Positions 50,194 through 61,108 of a stretch of 64,000 bases of DNA are shown here, piece by piece (positions within the stretch are counted from its first letter, which is position 1; every line of letters begins with the position of its first letter). The position numbers and the translations under genes were made by a program. The notes under the pieces are model-generated. The model saw only the letters and a program-made list of their open reading frames with translations, searched no databases and was not told the DNA's origin. The DNA comes from Gracilibacillus suaedae (GTDB lineage: Bacteria > Bacillota > Bacilli > Bacillales > Amphibacillaceae). The stretch spans positions 1 through 64,000 of the forward strand of contig NZ_JAGFVL010000045.1 in assembly GCF_017599345.1 (NCBI RefSeq), in the 5' to 3' direction.

Positions 50194-50778
50194 ATGCATG
50201 TAAAAGAAGCAATTCAATTTACACATCAACTATCCGGACGCTGGGTAATGCCTATACTTCTTCATTTACATTCTTCGGGTGGGCGTTTTACACCACTGCA
50301 AAAAAAGCTGGAAATATCACCATCCAGACTAAGTGATAATATGACAAAGCTAGTTTCTGCGGAAGTAGTGCAGCGTTTAACACCTTATGATCGACGACAT
50401 CCATTATTGCCTGAATACAAATTGACTCCGTATGGAAACAGCTTATTAGAAATCGCGATGGTCATCCAATCGGCTGAAAAAGCTATTAATCACGGACCAT
50501 TGCATCGAAAGAACTGGAATTGGCCAATTCTGCTAGCTTTATTTCATCAATATGATCGCTTTCAATCTATATTAGAGCTGCTAGGCAAGCCATCGCCAAG
50601 AATACTTTCTACAAGATTGAAGGAATTGTGTGAAATGGAGCTTGTAAAGAAAGAAATCAAGGAAGAACCAAAGCTAGTATATACGTATAAAATAAACGAA
50701 ACTTATCGTTCTTCAATGGCTGTTATTTGGAAGGAAATATCAGAGATAGAAGGGAATAAACCAAACACCAAAGATTAA
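50194..50778 (+). CDS. HxlR-like transcriptional regulator with two tandem winged-helix domains
   Basis: A 194-residue protein. The first domain (about residues 1-90: LSGRWVMPILLHLHSSGGRFTPLQKKLEISPSRLSDNMTKLVSAEVVQRL..EYKLTPYG) is HxlR-like. The second domain (about 105-190: NWNWPILLALFHQYDRFQSILELLGKPSPRILSTRLKELCEMELVKKEI) is a second winged helix of the same type. A duplicated HxlR in one chain is unusual, since most HxlR proteins dimerise single domains. Its start is the ATG right at the VOC stop; no separate RBS. A regulator of a VOC/aldehyde detoxification gene is plausible. Confidence 0.72.
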   Translation: MHVKEAIQFTHQLSGRWVMPILLHLHSSGGRFTPLQKKLEISPSRLSDNMTKLVSAEVVQRLTPYDRRHPLLPEYKLTPYGNSLLEIAMVIQSAEKAINHGPLHRKNWNWPILLALFHQYDRFQSILELLGKPSPRILSTRLKELCEMELVKKEIKEEPKLVYTYKINETYRSSMAVIWKEISEIEGNKPNTKD

Positions 50779-50886
50779 TCGAAATCTTTGGTGTTTTGGT
50801 ATGTCTGACCATAATCCAGCAATTCTTAAGAAATTTTCATTTTGTAGATTGCTAAAATAGAAGAAAAATAGAGAAGGAGACTTTTA

Positions 50887-51444
50887 ATGAGACAAGTTAT
50901 CTATTCCCAAATGGTGTCTGTTGACGGTTATATCGAAGACCAGAACGGAAGTATTGATTGGAGCAAGCCAGACGAGGAAGTGTTTCAACATATTATCGAC
51001 CAGGAAAAAATGGTTGATACACATTTATATGGCAGAAAAACATATGAAAATATGGCTGGTCATTGGCCGGCTGTTTTGAATGATCCTAAAAGCAGTTCCC
51101 AAGATAAAGAATGGGCACGTATGTGGGTTGACAGGAAAAAGATCGTTTTCTCCAAAACATTAGCTAAAGTGGAATGGAACAGTAAAATAGTAAAAAGTAA
51201 CATAAAAGAAGAAATTGAGACAGAAAAGGCTATGCCGGGTAAAAACTTATCTCTTGGAGGAGCTTCAATAGCTCATACGATGATCGAGTTAGACCTCATT
51301 GATGAATATTGGCTTTATGTTCACCCTGTCACTCTTGGCAGAGGTAAACCGATGTTTCACAAGCAGTTAACATTACAATTAGCAGAAGCTCAATCCTTTG
51401 CCTCTGGAATCGTGTTACTGAAATACCAAAAAGGAGGAGAGTAG
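50887..51444 (+). CDS. Dihydrofolate reductase/RibD C-terminal-like reductase (copy 1)
   Basis: A 185-residue RibD_C/DHFR-superfamily protein. It starts RQVIYSQMVSVDGYIEDQNGSIDW, with DTHLYGRKTYENMAGHWP, KIVFSKTLAKVEWNSKI, GKNLSLGGASIAHTMIELDLIDEYWLYVHPVTLGRGKPMF. These are the cofactor- and substrate-binding segments of the YwjB/YyaP-like group, whose true substrate is unclear. GAAGGAGAC lies before the ATG. The next gene (51446) is a diverged paralogue; both are in one operon. Confidence 0.88.
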   Translation: MRQVIYSQMVSVDGYIEDQNGSIDWSKPDEEVFQHIIDQEKMVDTHLYGRKTYENMAGHWPAVLNDPKSSSQDKEWARMWVDRKKIVFSKTLAKVEWNSKIVKSNIKEEIETEKAMPGKNLSLGGASIAHTMIELDLIDEYWLYVHPVTLGRGKPMFHKQLTLQLAEAQSFASGIVLLKYQKGGE

Positions 51445-51445
51445 A

Positions 51446-52000
51446 TTGAGGAACGTTATAAGTCAGATGATGGTAACAGTGAATGGATTGGTCGAAGGAC
51501 CTGATCATGCGTTAGATTGGCATGTAGTGGATGATGAATATGATCAATATAATGATGAGCTCTTCAGCAGAGTGGATACATTAGTATTTGGCAGAGTAAC
51601 CTATCAACATATGGAAGCTTTTTGGCAAACTCCCATTGCTTATGAGAAATTTCCAGAGACAGCTGAACGGATGAATCAGTATGATAAAATCGTTTTTTCT
51701 AATACATTAAATCAGGTTACCTGGCAAAATACCACCTTGATCAATGGAGATGAATTAGAAAAACAGCTGAGGCATCTAAAGCGGCAAAATGGAAAGAATT
51801 TGTTGGTGTTGGGTAGCTCAGATTTAGTGTCAGCTTTAACCGAGTATGGACTTGTTGATGAGTACCATTTGATCGTTAATCCTGTTGCATTAGCAGATGG
51901 TAAGCGGTTATGGAGTGGGTTAAGCCATGCCATAACCTTACAGTTCCTAGATAGTAAAGTGTTCCAGTCAGGTAATGTGTTGTTACGCTATCATAAGTAA
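51446..52000 (+). CDS. Dihydrofolate reductase/RibD C-terminal-like reductase (copy 2)
   Basis: A 184-residue paralogue of the upstream gene: NVISQMMVTVNGLVEGPDHALDWHV, DTLVFGRVTYQHMEAFW, KNLLVLGSSDLVSALTEYGLVDEYHLIVNPVALADGKRLW. The start is TTG 51446, with AAGGAGGAGAG 4-5 nt upstream, one base after the stop of copy 1. This is a tandem duplication followed by divergence. The enzymatic substrate is not known. Confidence 0.87.
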   Translation: MRNVISQMMVTVNGLVEGPDHALDWHVVDDEYDQYNDELFSRVDTLVFGRVTYQHMEAFWQTPIAYEKFPETAERMNQYDKIVFSNTLNQVTWQNTTLINGDELEKQLRHLKRQNGKNLLVLGSSDLVSALTEYGLVDEYHLIVNPVALADGKRLWSGLSHAITLQFLDSKVFQSGNVLLRYHK

Positions 52001-52001
52001 A

Positions 52002-52047
52002 ATAACGAATGTTTTCGTGAATTAATTGAAAATAATTCGTTATTTAT
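52002..52047 (+). terminator. Terminator after DHFR-like pair
   Basis: AATAACGAAT and ATTCGTTATT form the stem with a long AT-rich loop, ending TTATTG. Confidence 0.6.
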
Positions 52048-52069
52048 TGAATGAATATTGAAAAACATC

Positions 52070-52097
52070 TTGAAAACAAATGATAACATGTTACAAT
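52070..52097 (+). promoter_or_regulatory. Promoter of xpt-pbuX
   Basis: TTGAAA (52070-52075) and TACAAT (52092-52097) are 16 bp apart, just before the riboswitch. Confidence 0.7.
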
Positions 52098-52122
52098 GTA
52101 GAAACAATAATTTAATAATATT

Positions 52123-54214
<2,092 letters not shown>

Positions 54215-54215
54215 T

Positions 54216-54258
54216 AAAAAGCCAGTATACTGAATATGGAGTATACTGGCTTTCTTAA
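54216..54258 (+). terminator. Terminator after pbuX
   Basis: AAAGCCAGTATACT and AGTATACTGGCTTT form the stem around GAATATGG. Confidence 0.9.
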
Positions 54259-54297
54259 GGCATTATCCAAAACTTCACTTTTTCTGAAGATAACAAA

Positions 54298-54475
54298 AGG
54301 AGCAAGATTTGTTGAATAAACCAAGATAAACAACAAACCACTTAAGGATAACTACAGATCTGTTGAATAAACCAAGATAAACAACAAACCACTCAAGGAT
54401 GACTACAGATTTGTTGAATAAACTGAGATAAACAACAAATCTTTCTAGGATGATTCTAGATTTGTTGATAAAACA
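54298..54475 (+). repeat. 51-bp tandem repeat array B (3-4 units)
   Basis: Units begin AGATTTGTTGAATAAACC, then AAGATAAACAACAAACCAC, with a 51-bp period. The same AGATTTGT...AACAAATC layout occurs in array A at 20449-20635, and the two units align along their full length with a modest number of substitutions. The last two units carry AACAAATCTT. No protein-coding gene is supported. It lies downstream of the pbuX terminator. Confidence 0.82.
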
Positions 54476-54541
54476 AGATAAAGAAGAATTCTCAGAAGGT
54501 CTAACCCGTTCAGATTAACAGATTGTTGTTAAATCTATCCA

Positions 54542-55354
54542 CTAAGAAATAACTTTTCCTGGTGAAGGAGAAGTCGGCTGCGGTGGTACAAAATTTTCGG
54601 ATATATAATGATGAATGGTTTGGGCAACCGTCTTTCTTTGCGTCTTAAGCCCTTGGTTACCAAACAATACATTAAATTCTAAGATATAATATCTCCCCTT
54701 ACTTACTAGAATATCAAATCCAGCGTGATTTATATTTAATAGCTTGGCAATCTGTAAGACTAAGTCAAGTGCATCCCCAGGTATCAATTGATGGCTAACT
54801 TCTCCACCTTTTGCGACATTGTGGAGAAATTCTCCTTCTTGTCCAATCCGCCAATAAGCATCATAAATTTGATCACCAACGATACAAACACGCAAGTCCT
54901 TCCCGGCGTTTGGTAAATATTCCTGAACATAGAGTACGTCATTGTTACGGGCATAATCGATAAATTGCGTATCATTTTCAACAAGAAAAACACCTTTACC
55001 CATTGAGTTTTTCGCTTCTTTGACAACAAAAGGGAAGGGAAAAGTCTCTAAAACATTTGCGATATTACTATCTGTACTTGTCAAAATTTCGGTATAAGGC
55101 ACATGTTCTTTTGCAACTGCCCATAAGGCACGCGTCATTTCAATTTTATTAGCACCAATTTGCACCGTTTCAATACTAGGGAAAATTTGCTTTTTTAATC
55201 CATAAACGAGAGTAGGTATTTGCCAATTTTGAGGGAACAGAATCAAATCTGCTTCTTTAATAATATCGATCTCATTAAACATATGCTCTGGCTTGATATA
55301 GTGAATTCCCGGTATACCAATCGTTCGGAAAGCGTTAAAAGAAATTAGTTTCAT
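54542..55354 (-). CDS. RimK-like ATP-grasp ligase
   Basis: A 270-residue ATP-grasp enzyme. The N-terminal preATP-grasp domain is followed by KIEMTRALWAVAKEHVPYTEIL, FPFVVKEAKNSMGKGVFLVEN (ATP loop), VLYVQEYLPNAGKDLRVCIVGDQI and the closing HAGFDILVSKGRYYILEFNVLFGNQGL with metal-binding Glu/Asn. These enzymes join an amino acid or amine to a carboxylate, in spore or poly-amino acid chemistry. Substrate unknown. It ends in a proline-rich tail. It is monocistronic. Confidence 0.83.
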   Translation of the reverse strand: MKLISFNAFRTIGIPGIHYIKPEHMFNEIDIIKEADLILFPQNWQIPTLVYGLKKQIFPSIETVQIGANKIEMTRALWAVAKEHVPYTEILTSTDSNIANVLETFPFPFVVKEAKNSMGKGVFLVENDTQFIDYARNNDVLYVQEYLPNAGKDLRVCIVGDQIYDAYWRIGQEGEFLHNVAKGGEVSHQLIPGDALDLVLQIAKLLNINHAGFDILVSKGRYYILEFNVLFGNQGLKTQRKTVAQTIHHYISENFVPPQPTSPSPGKVIS

Positions 55355-55504
55355 TTTTCATTTCTCCATATTTAGTTTTTTAATATAATATTAGCATGGT
55401 TTTTGAGAAAAGCTAGACTTTTTTAGTAGATTCAAAATTTTAGCATCGAAAGACGAATATCGTTATCATAATGGATAAGAACTTTACTTATTTGGAGGAG
55501 TGAA

Positions 55505-56614
55505 ATGATGCTAGTAAAAGTGCTCAGTTTTTCGTTGCTTTTTATATTTTTTGTTACGGCTTGTAATGGTGATGAACAACCAAATTCAATGGAAGAGCAG
55601 CCAGGAAGCTCCGCAGAATTAGAGAACAAAAACGAATTAGACAGTTCAAATGAACAGGAAATCATTGCAGAGAACCTCCATGTTCCGTGGGCCATCGAAA
55701 AAGCAGATGATATTTTTTATCTGACAGAAAGACCAGGAAATATTGTGAAGATAGAAAATGGACAAGTAGAAAGACAAAATGTAGAGCTTGAAAGAGAGCT
55801 TGCAACTGCTGCAGAAGCGGGGCTTTTAGGGTTTGTATTGGATGAGGATTTCTCCGAATCTCATGTGGCATATGCTTATTACACGTATGAGGATGAACAA
55901 GGGCAATTTAATAGAATTGTGACTCTTCATTTAGATGGTGAAACCTGGAAGGAGGAAGAGGTATTATTAGATCAAATTCCAAGTGGTGCCTACCATCATG
56001 GTGGAAGGTTAAAGATTGGACCTGATGATAAACTTTATGCCACTGCTGGAGATGCATCCGACCCAGAAATCGCATAGGAAGTCGAATCGTTAGGTGGAAA
56101 AATTTTAAGAATGAACTTAGATGGTTCGATACCTGAAGATAACCCGTTTGAAGATTCTTATGTATATAGCTATGGACATCGTAATCCTCAAGGCTTAACG
56201 TGGGCGGAAGATGGCACCTTATATGCAAGTGAACATGGCAACAGCGCAAATGACGAAGTCAATCACATTGAGGCTGGAGAGAACTATGGTTGGCCGACTA
56301 TTGAAGGTGAACAAGAGCAAGAAGGGATGATCACGCCATTATTTACCTCAGGTGCAGATATAACATGGGCTCCGTCTGGCATTGATTATTACGATGAGAG
56401 ATTATATGTAGCTGCATTGCGCGGAACAGCATTACTTGAATTTGATCTTGAGACAGAAGAATATAGTGAAGTAATTTCCGATCTTGGTAGAGTAAGAGAT
56501 GTACTAATTGATGTGGAAAATTTATATGTGATTACAAATAATACTGATGGGCGTGGTAACCCGGAAGGAGCGGATGATATATTATATAAAGTTCCACTTG
56601 AGAACTTGAATTAA
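55505..56614 (+). pseudogene. PQQ-type soluble sugar (glucose/sorbosone) dehydrogenase lipoprotein, split by an in-frame TAG
   Basis: The frame 55505-56614 encodes about 369 residues if one TAG at 56075-56077 is read through. Both halves are in the same frame. The N-terminal lipobox (FFVTAC, Cys about residue 20) makes it a lipoprotein. HVPWAIEKADDIFYLTERPG, EAGLLGFVLDEDF and GAYHHGGRLKIGPDDKLYATAGDASD are in part one; GGKILRMNLDGSIPEDNPF, YSYGHRNPQGLTW and SEHGNSANDEVNHIEAGENYGWP are in part two. The TAG stands between EIA and EVESLGGK. A CAG-to-TAG (Gln) change is the simplest explanation. GGAGGAGTG precedes the start. The second half has no start signal of its own. Confidence 0.85.
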
Positions 56615-56812
56615 AAAAAGAGGAAAGCGAGCATTTCCTCCCATGAGATTTACCCACTTACATCGAAAGGAGAGATGTCTCTTCCAAGGAAAAGTGCACC
56701 GCTTCCGTGGAAATAGTCCGTTATCCAAAGAAGAGTTGGCTTGAGGGAAGATAGGTAATTAGTATAAAATGGTAATTAAGTAACTGGTTTATTTTTAGGG
56801 GAGGATTTAGAA

Positions 56813-57622
56813 GTGATTGCTAACATGTATAAACGGAGAGAAAGATTAGCGGTAATTTTTTTGGGTATCATAACGTTGATTTTTGCTGGATTTTTAATTG
56901 TTGACACACCATCAAATACTGATGAGTGGTTGGAAGCAGGCTCAATGCTTATACCTATTATCTTCTTAATTGTTATTGTTTTCATGAGTAGATCTAAATA
57001 TCAAAAAGTTAAAGATGTAGATATTCCTGTATCTGCGCGAACGATAGAAGATATTGATCATGTAGTGTTAAAAAAAGATGCAACATTCATTACGCAACTA
57101 CTTGTATTTGAGCAAACAGGTAGTTTTTTAGGTACATACAAATTCACTTCCTTGTCATGGTGGCAATATCCAATTGCTATATTGATGAGTTCATTTTTTT
57201 CTTTTCTGCCTTATAGCGTAAGTTATTTTTCCAATCAAGATGAAAAATTGTTTACCTTTAAGAGAAAAGGATTTAAAAAGACAATGTTAGATGTGTATGA
57301 CGAAAAGAATTGCTTTATTGGTCAATATGAACAAGAAGAGTTTAAAAGTATATTCCAGATTAAAGGGAGAGTATTGGATCAGGATGGTCAAATGATTCTT
57401 CCGGTAAAAGCGAGCGGGGGAAATGGTGATTTTGATATTCGTGATTCGGATGGTCGACGTTGGGCTTATTTCTATAATGGCAGATTTCCGCATGAGTACA
57501 CAGAAGTTTTTAAAGAAATAGGTAACGATATGGTGGAAATTTCCAACCGAATTTCTCGTGAACAAAAGATATTGTTGCTGGCGATGATTGGATATATGTT
57601 TTTGAATCGGAGCAAAACATAG
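56813..57622 (+). CDS. Membrane protein with tubby/LURP-like C-terminal domain
   Basis: A 269-residue protein. Two TM segments near the N-terminus (LAVIFLGIITLIFAGFLIV, MLIPIIFLIVIVFM), a middle region with another hydrophobic helix (YPIAILMSSFFSFLPYSV), and a beta-rich C-terminal domain (LFTFKRKGFKKTMLDVYDEKNCFIGQYEQEEF..FDIRDSDGRRWAYFYNGRFPHEYTEVF). That domain resembles tubby- or LURP-like/scramblase barrels. It is not a named protein. GTG 56813 has GGGGAGG 8 nt upstream. Function unknown. Confidence 0.62.
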   Translation: MIANMYKRRERLAVIFLGIITLIFAGFLIVDTPSNTDEWLEAGSMLIPIIFLIVIVFMSRSKYQKVKDVDIPVSARTIEDIDHVVLKKDATFITQLLVFEQTGSFLGTYKFTSLSWWQYPIAILMSSFFSFLPYSVSYFSNQDEKLFTFKRKGFKKTMLDVYDEKNCFIGQYEQEEFKSIFQIKGRVLDQDGQMILPVKASGGNGDFDIRDSDGRRWAYFYNGRFPHEYTEVFKEIGNDMVEISNRISREQKILLLAMIGYMFLNRSKT

Positions 57623-58020
57623 TGAAGACAATCTATGAATGCCATTCAAAACACTCCCATGCCAAGCTTAGTTGCAACCGGGAAAAGGAGGGGATCATTT
57701 ATTTTTAAAGTATTTTCGACAATAACGTTCTATAGTCCATTATTTGGATCTTCCTTTTCAAAATGATAGAATAAATGCTGGATATTGGTGAAGTAATGAT
57801 ACTAAATTAAAGAAGAATAAGACTCCCAAAAAGCTATATATTATATTGTGTAAATAATATAAACACCATTATTTAACAATATAGTATTAAAATAATAAAT
57901 GATAAATTGCTTATCTACAGTTCCTCTTTTAACAATGAAATGTACAAGTCGATCGAAAGCAAAACAATTGGACATGGTCATGAACCAATTGCTAGTTCAT
58001 GACCATCGGAAGTCCCTTGT
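57623..58020. other. AT-rich intergenic region
   Basis: No gene is supported. A hairpin TGGTCATGAAC/GTTCATGACCA at 57974-58004 lies just beyond the PBP stop and may end that transcript, although no long T-run follows. Confidence 0.5.
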
Positions 58021-60408
58021 TTAATCCCCTTCTTCATTTTCATCCGTTTTCTTACTTTCATCTTCCTTATTTGGCTCTTCATCAGAATCGGGTTGCTCTG
58101 TTTGATTAGAATCATTTTCTTCTTTGGAATCTTCCTTATTTTCTTCCTTCTTATCTTTTTGCTCTGATTTGTTGTTGGTATCCTCATCTGGTTTTTCTTC
58201 TTTTTTATCATGGTTGGAAGCATTCTTGTCATTAGATTGCTGTTTTTCTTTTTTATGATTGGCTTCATTTTCAGTCTTTTCTTTTTTCTCTTCTTCTTTC
58301 TTTTTCTCTTGCTCGTTCTTCTTTTCTATCTGTTTCTGCTCCTTCGCTTTTTCTTTCTGCTGTTTCGCCTTCTCGTTTGTTGTATTCTTTTGTACAGGTA
58401 TATATTCAGTTGGCATTGTTGTTCCCTTCACAAATAACTCTGTTACGATGCTGCTGGAAGGTGTGTAATTAGATGCAACTTTGCCATTGCGCATATCAAT
58501 CTTTACTTCTTCAACACTTGCTGGTTTTGTGAAATCTGCTGTTTCAATATCTTGGGAAGCATGGGACATAATTTCCTTAAATAATAATCTGGAAATCCGT
58601 GCATCTTCTTGGCTGACGAATTGTTCTGTAGAAGTAGTCTCGTAGCCGGTCCAAACAGCAGCAGTATATTCTCTTGTATATCCGACAAACCAAGAATCAG
58701 TAGAACCATTTGTAATACCTTCTGGAGGGTTTGTCGTTCCTGTTTTACCAGCCATAGGCAAACCGTCAATTTTGGCAAGTGTTCCGGTACCTTCTTCGAC
58801 CACATCTTTTAGCATATCCGTAACCATATAGGCAGTATAGTCATTCATCGCTTTTATTTCTTCTGACTGTAGTGGTTGTACTTCACCTGTTGGATGTTCT
58901 ACTTTCGTAACCGCGTATGGTTCGTGATATTTTCCATTATTTCCAAATGCAGCATAGGCACCAGCCATATCTAGTGGTGAGATACCATCTTCATCACCGA
59001 AGCCGCCAATGGCATAGGAAGGATAAGCATGTTCCAGGTCGATGCCTAGATTGGCAGCAAATTGTTTTGCTTGATCATCTTCTAATTCTAAAAATGTTTT
59101 GATTGCCGGAATATTATAGGATTTTACCAATGCCTCTCTCATTGATACCATGCCATGGAAACTGCCATCATAATTTTTGAATTCTTTACCATCAATTTCC
59201 AGATTTTCATCTTTAATCTGTTGATACGTGGACCATTTGTTGTATTCAATAGCCGGGCCATAGTCTAAAATCGGCTTTATCGTTGAACCGGGTTGACGTT
59301 TTATATCTGTAGCAAAATTGAATCCACGTTGTATCTCTTTACTTTCAGGATCACGATTACCACCGATTGCGCGAATAGCTCCTGTTTTCGTATCCATTAA
59401 TACGACTCCTGCCTTAAATGCTTCATCTGGAAAAGGAATCGTATCCGTCCCTGTCATTACTTCGTTCGTAAAGGATTGTGCATCTGTATCAAGTGTCGTA
59501 TAAATCTCCAAACCTCCATTATAAAGTTGATTTTCCTCAAAACCTTTCCTAATCAATTCTTCTATGACATAATCAATAAATTCTTGATAGGAATTGTTTT
59601 CTTGTTTTGGCGAGAGCATGCTTTCAATTTCAATATTCTTTGCTTCTTCTGCCTCTTCAGAGGAGATGAAATGGTGTTTCTCCATCGCTGATAATACAAT
59701 ATCTCTCCTATCTACCGCTACTTCTGGATACTTTATAGGATCATAACCACTTGGTCGTTGTGGAAGCCCGGCAAGTAATGCAGCTTCTGAAACAGTTAAA
59801 TCACTGACATCTTTGTTAAAGTACACCTCTGCTGCTGCCCCGAGACCATATGCACCATGACCGAAATAGATGGTATTGAGATACATTTCTAAAATTTGAT
59901 CCTTTGAATATTTCTGCTCCATTTGCACGGCAAGGTATGCTTCCTGTACTTTTCTGCTAAATGTTTTTTCCGGGGAAAGGTGCGTATTTTTTACAACCTG
60001 TTGGGTGATTGTACTCCCTCCCTCAGCTCCCCAGCCTTCTTCCAGATTGGCTAACAATGCGCCAGCGATCCGTTTTAAATCGACTCCGGAGTGCTTTTGG
60101 AAGCGGGCATCTTCTATTGCAATAAAAGCATTTTGGACTTCTATTGGAACATCATCAATACTTATAGGTAAGCGATGTTCAATCCCTGCGATATTGGCAA
60201 CCTTCTTCCCATCTTTATCATAGATAACGGAAGTACTTGGATTTTGCAAATGATCTTCCGATAATTCCGGGGCATCTTGAATAAGAGCGAAAAGAGAGAT
60301 ACCTCCGATAATGAAAAGCGATAAGAAAATGAGAAATGTTGTGACGATGAATTTGATGAATCTTTTTTGTTTTCTTCGAGTGGATCTTTTCATGGTTACT
60401 TTACTCAA
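58021..60408 (-). CDS. Class A penicillin-binding protein (PBP1A type)
   Basis: A 795-residue bifunctional peptidoglycan synthase. After a basic N-terminus and one TM segment (about residues 18-42), the GT51 glycosyltransferase domain is present: EDARFQKHSGVD (catalytic Glu99), GGSTITQQVVKN and KVQEAYLAVQMEQKYSKDQILEMYLN. The transpeptidase domain has SxxK (S375-T-I-K), SYN (about 430) and KTG (about 555). From about residue 670 the protein is a long tail of Lys, Glu, Asp and Asn, likely disordered on the cell surface. The start may be TTG 60408 or ATG 60393. It has its own divergent region upstream. Confidence 0.93.
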   Translation of the reverse strand: MSKVTMKRSTRRKQKRFIKFIVTTFLIFLSLFIIGGISLFALIQDAPELSEDHLQNPSTSVIYDKDGKKVANIAGIEHRLPISIDDVPIEVQNAFIAIEDARFQKHSGVDLKRIAGALLANLEEGWGAEGGSTITQQVVKNTHLSPEKTFSRKVQEAYLAVQMEQKYSKDQILEMYLNTIYFGHGAYGLGAAAEVYFNKDVSDLTVSEAALLAGLPQRPSGYDPIKYPEVAVDRRDIVLSAMEKHHFISSEEAEEAKNIEIESMLSPKQENNSYQEFIDYVIEELIRKGFEENQLYNGGLEIYTTLDTDAQSFTNEVMTGTDTIPFPDEAFKAGVVLMDTKTGAIRAIGGNRDPESKEIQRGFNFATDIKRQPGSTIKPILDYGPAIEYNKWSTYQQIKDENLEIDGKEFKNYDGSFHGMVSMREALVKSYNIPAIKTFLELEDDQAKQFAANLGIDLEHAYPSYAIGGFGDEDGISPLDMAGAYAAFGNNGKYHEPYAVTKVEHPTGEVQPLQSEEIKAMNDYTAYMVTDMLKDVVEEGTGTLAKIDGLPMAGKTGTTNPPEGITNGSTDSWFVGYTREYTAAVWTGYETTSTEQFVSQEDARISRLLFKEIMSHASQDIETADFTKPASVEEVKIDMRNGKVASNYTPSSSIVTELFVKGTTMPTEYIPVQKNTTNEKAKQQKEKAKEQKQIEKKNEQEKKKEEEKKEKTENEANHKKEKQQSNDKNASNHDKKEEKPDEDTNNKSEQKDKKEENKEDSKEENDSNQTEQPDSDEEPNKEDESKKTDENEEGD

Positions 60409-60502
60409 GCTCTCTGACCTTCCTTCTGGTTGAATTCTGATCGTTTTTTCAATCTGTAAACTATATGTAATTTCTATACATGTATATGATAATTATTGGA
60501 AA

Positions 60503-60718
60503 ATGAAACCATTAACAAGGTTAATTCGTACATATGTTAAAGAGAAACTTAGTTTAATTCTTGTCCCTTTTCAGTATCGCTATTTAACTGGATTAGAAGA
60601 AGAACTGAAGAGAAACGTACAAAAGCAAACAGCCTATTATGAAAGCAAAAGTGCTTCTGAGCAAATTCTACATGCCAATACGCAAGGAAATTATTGTTCG
60701 GACTTGCTAACGTCATAG
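60503..60718 (+). CDS. Short ORF (71 aa), uncertain
   Basis: The frame begins MKPLTRLIRTYVKEKLSLIL and includes GLEEELKRNVQKQTAYYES. The composition is protein-like, with basic and helical segments. Upstream there is only a weak RBS (TATTGGAAA). It could be a small protein or a fragment of a decayed gene. No family is known to me. Confidence 0.35.
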   Translation: MKPLTRLIRTYVKEKLSLILVPFQYRYLTGLEEELKRNVQKQTAYYESKSASEQILHANTQGNYCSDLLTS

Positions 60719-60793
60719 CCTATGCAATATACCAAATAAAGAACTGAAGGAAATAATGGAATAAAAAAGGACATTGATATATGTAGAAGTTAA

Positions 60794-60860
60794 GTCTAGT
60801 ACTTTTTGATCGTACACTCTCTTTATAGAGTAGAAAAGAAGTACTAGCAATTTTTTGCCT
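60794..60860 (+). terminator. Possible long-stem terminator
   Basis: CTAGTACTTTTT pairs with AAAAGAAGTACTAG around a loop of about 25 nt, followed by CAATTTTTTGCC. It lies in a gene-free stretch after the short ORF. Confidence 0.5.
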
Positions 60861-61009
60861 TTCTTTAAATAGTAATGACAAAAAAGTATTACGTTTGTTT
60901 GAAATGTAAGTAAAGTCAATGGGTTCCGTGCTTTGCAAAAAAATGATATAGCCAGGAATATCAAAGGTTGCTAGGCTTGATGGAGAGATTATATTTCACA
61001 CTACAATAA

Positions 61010-61023
61010 TGTATGCGCTTACT
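61010..61023 (+). promoter_or_regulatory. cre site upstream of the rhamnogalacturonan lyase
   Basis: TGTATGCGCTTACT fits the CcpA cre consensus WGWAANCGNTNWCW at 13 of 14 positions. A TACAAT -10-like element lies at 61002-61007 just before it. A hairpin AAGTAATC/GATTACTT (61062-61086) follows. Carbon catabolite repression of a plant-polysaccharide enzyme would make sense. Confidence 0.55.
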
Positions 61024-61108
61024 TTTTTGTGGGCGGAAAGGAGGAGAGAAGGGCGGTGTGCAAGTAATCTCCTATTGCGATTACTTTTAAAAGGAGCTGA
61101 AGTGCATA

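Noticed and set aside
56111..56614. Independent second gene for the sugar dehydrogenase C-terminal half
   Set aside because: It is in frame with the first half, has no RBS and begins mid-domain, so a single broken gene is the better reading.
58210..58468. Hydrophobic Phe/Leu-rich plus-strand frames opposite the PBP tail
   Set aside because: They are antisense of Glu/Lys codons and have no RBS.
60720..60964. Two overlapping minus-strand frames
   Set aside because: Both have random-like composition and lie across a terminator-like hairpin.
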